Source of the DNA: Marinoscillum sp.
Lineage (GTDB): Bacteria; Bacteroidota; Bacteroidia; Cytophagales; Cyclobacteriaceae
NCBI GenBank assembly: GCA_024305105.1
Contig: JAMWZA010000001.1
Span: 1-64,000, forward strand
Direction: 5' to 3'
DNA length: 64,000 nt
How positions within the stretch are numbered: position 1 is the first letter of the stretch; each line of letters starts with the position of its first letter. The notes under the pieces are model-generated. The model made no database searches. It was not told the origin of the DNA and saw only the letters and a list, made by a program, of their open reading frames with translations. The position numbers were made by a program, and so were the translations under genes. Of this stretch, positions 62,841 to 64,000 are shown piece after piece.

Positions 62841-63812
62841 TTAGTTTGGCACTTCTACTTGCTGAACAATCTGTTGGGTAACCTCTTCCACACTAATCCC
62901 CTGCAGCTCTGCCTCTGGTGTTAGCTGTATGCGGTGCTCGATCACCGGTCTTAGTAGAAACTGTAGATCATCGGGTGTCACAAAATCCCGACCCTTCATG
63001 GCAGCATAGGCTTTTGAGGAATTTAGCAGGTCAATAGAAGCTCTTGGAGAGGCTCCCAGGTACAGCGATGGGTGGCTTCTCGTCTGTGCTATGAGCTCAG
63101 CGATGTATTTCAGTAATGAATCCTTCACCGTGATATCGGCAAGGTTCTTTCTGAGTTCAATGGCCTCCTCTTTGGTGACTACTTCGCTGATGAACTCAAG
63201 TTTCTTGAACCCAGAAGTTTGGTTCTGTAAACTCAGGATCTTTGTCTCATCTTCCGTGCTGGGATACCCCACATTGATCTTAAATAAGAATCGATCCAAC
63301 TGTGCCTCAGGTAAGCGATAGGTTCCCTCCTGCTCTATGGGGTTTTGGGTAGCCATCACCATAAACAGATCCTCCATGGTATAGACCGTACCATCGTTGG
63401 TAATCTGCCCTTCTTCCATCACTTCAAAAAGCGCTGATTGGGTCTTGGCTGGCGCACGATTGATCTCATCGATGAGTACCAAATTCGAAAAAATTGGCCC
63501 TGACTTGAATTCGAATGAGGTATTCTTTGGATTGAAAATAGAAGTCCCTAAAATATCGGAAGGCATCAAATCCGGTGTAAACTGAATCCGTTTAAAATCA
63601 GCTTTGGTCATGGTTGCCAATAGTCGAGCGGTCAATGTCTTGGCCACCCCGGGAACTCCTTCAATCAATACATGACCTCCGGCAAAAAATGCAGTAAGGA
63701 GTAAGTCCAATAGCTGCTCCTGACCAACAAGCGCTTTTTGAGCCTCTTCTTTTAACTGTGAGATCTTTTCTGAAAAAGCCTTCAGATCTATTCTGTTCGT
63801 AAATTCTGACAT
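62841..63812 (-). CDS. MoxR family AAA+ ATPase
   Basis: A 323-residue AAA+ protein. Walker A GVPGVAKT (about 55-62), Walker B NLVLIDEINRAPAKTQSALFEVMEEGQ, sensor 1 FMVMATQNPIEQEGTYRLPEAQLDRF, and sensor 2 LGASPRASIDLL. MoxR ATPases act as chaperone-like remodelers with DUF58 and VWA proteins. The ATG at 63812 abuts the stop of the upstream gene. Confidence 0.95.
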   Translation of the reverse strand: MSEFTNRIDLKAFSEKISQLKEEAQKALVGQEQLLDLLLTAFFAGGHVLIEGVPGVAKTLTARLLATMTKADFKRIQFTPDLMPSDILGTSIFNPKNTSFEFKSGPIFSNLVLIDEINRAPAKTQSALFEVMEEGQITNDGTVYTMEDLFMVMATQNPIEQEGTYRLPEAQLDRFLFKINVGYPSTEDETKILSLQNQTSGFKKLEFISEVVTKEEAIELRKNLADITVKDSLLKYIAELIAQTRSHPSLYLGASPRASIDLLNSSKAYAAMKGRDFVTPDDLQFLLRPVIEHRIQLTPEAELQGISVEEVTQQIVQQVEVPN

Positions 63813-64000
63813 CTATTTTATGTTAAACTTTTCAATTTTTTCATTTAGCTCAGTGAGCATCTTTTCTGATACCACACCGCCGTTTTTTACGTGCTGGATG
63901 ATCTCAAAAGTCTGTATAACCGCTGATTTTTTCACTCCGGTCTTTGATGACAATTGAGCATAAGCCTCTTCGCTAAACAGCTCTTTCATATAGTACTTTT
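63813..64000 (-). CDS. C-terminal part of a gene upstream of moxR (DUF4350-like?)
   Basis: Partial: the minus-strand frame enters from the right edge and ends with TAG at 63813, giving about 62 residues ending in EKMLTELNEKIEKFNIK, with SSKTGVKKSAVIQTFEIIQH before it. Position before moxR-DUF58 and this helical end suit the DUF4350 proteins commonly found there, but the family domain itself is outside the window. Confidence 0.55.
   Translation of the reverse strand, partial: KYYMKELFSEEAYAQLSSKTGVKKSAVIQTFEIIQHVKNGGVVSEKMLTELNEKIEKFNIK

Overview
The window is chromosomal DNA from a member of the Bacteroidota, most likely a marine gliding Cytophagales-type bacterium. Evidence: SusC/SusD pair, hybrid two-component regulators (HTCS), FecR-type anti-sigma factor, OmpH/Skp chaperone, several secreted proteins ending in type IX secretion (T9SS) sorting domains, and weak ribosome binding sites. 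No rRNA and no CRISPR array are visible. One tRNA (Arg, UCG) is present.

Layout. 1-1.5 kb: a low-GC cassette with a DUF4760 membrane protein, flanked by copies of the 3' end/terminator of an ssb gene. 1.5-9.6 kb: ordinary genes (DUF1304, an ECF sigma/FecR/TonB-receptor signalling trio, nitroreductase, ThuA-like protein, TPR-LytTR regulator). 10-31.4 kb: a minus-strand block of very large exported proteins: a HExxH metallopeptidase-like protein, two trypsin-like proteases sharing an 803-bp identical segment, a 2287-residue protein with a GH53 galactanase domain, a metallophosphatase fold that has lost its metal ligands and an SGNH esterase domain, then a 1716-residue fibre/adhesin with an OmpH-type chaperone. 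32.2-35.2 kb: a TPR-sensor HTCS. 35.7-55.3 kb: a polysaccharide utilization locus (PUL). Its minus arm is susC, susD, GH53, S1 sulfatase, GH53; its plus arm is a beta-propeller HTCS, a surface lipoprotein, CE4 deacetylase, SGNH esterase and GH2. 55.3-64 kb: tRNA-Arg with tRNA-like debris, then housekeeping-type genes (TauE/SafE, ATP-cone nuclease, RibD/DHFR-like, two TPM proteins, LemA, a MntA/HepT toxin-antitoxin pair, and a DUF58/MoxR operon running off the right edge).

How it fits together. The inferred PUL substrate is a beta-1,4-galactan carrying sulfate and probably acyl groups. Three GH53 domains would cut the backbone, the sulfatase and esterases would strip substituents, SusCD would import oligomers, GH2 would finish them, and the HTCS would sense them. 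Paired GAATTT-type half-sites about 22 bp apart lie in front of susC and two plus-arm transcription units and are candidate HTCS operators. A ~170-bp direct repeat sits exactly at both outer ends of the 10.0-55.3 kb block, one copy beside the tRNA-Arg gene, so the whole secretome/PUL block may be an old genomic island.

Limits: all family calls are by eye from motifs and architecture; no database search was run. Residue positions marked 'about' are estimates.
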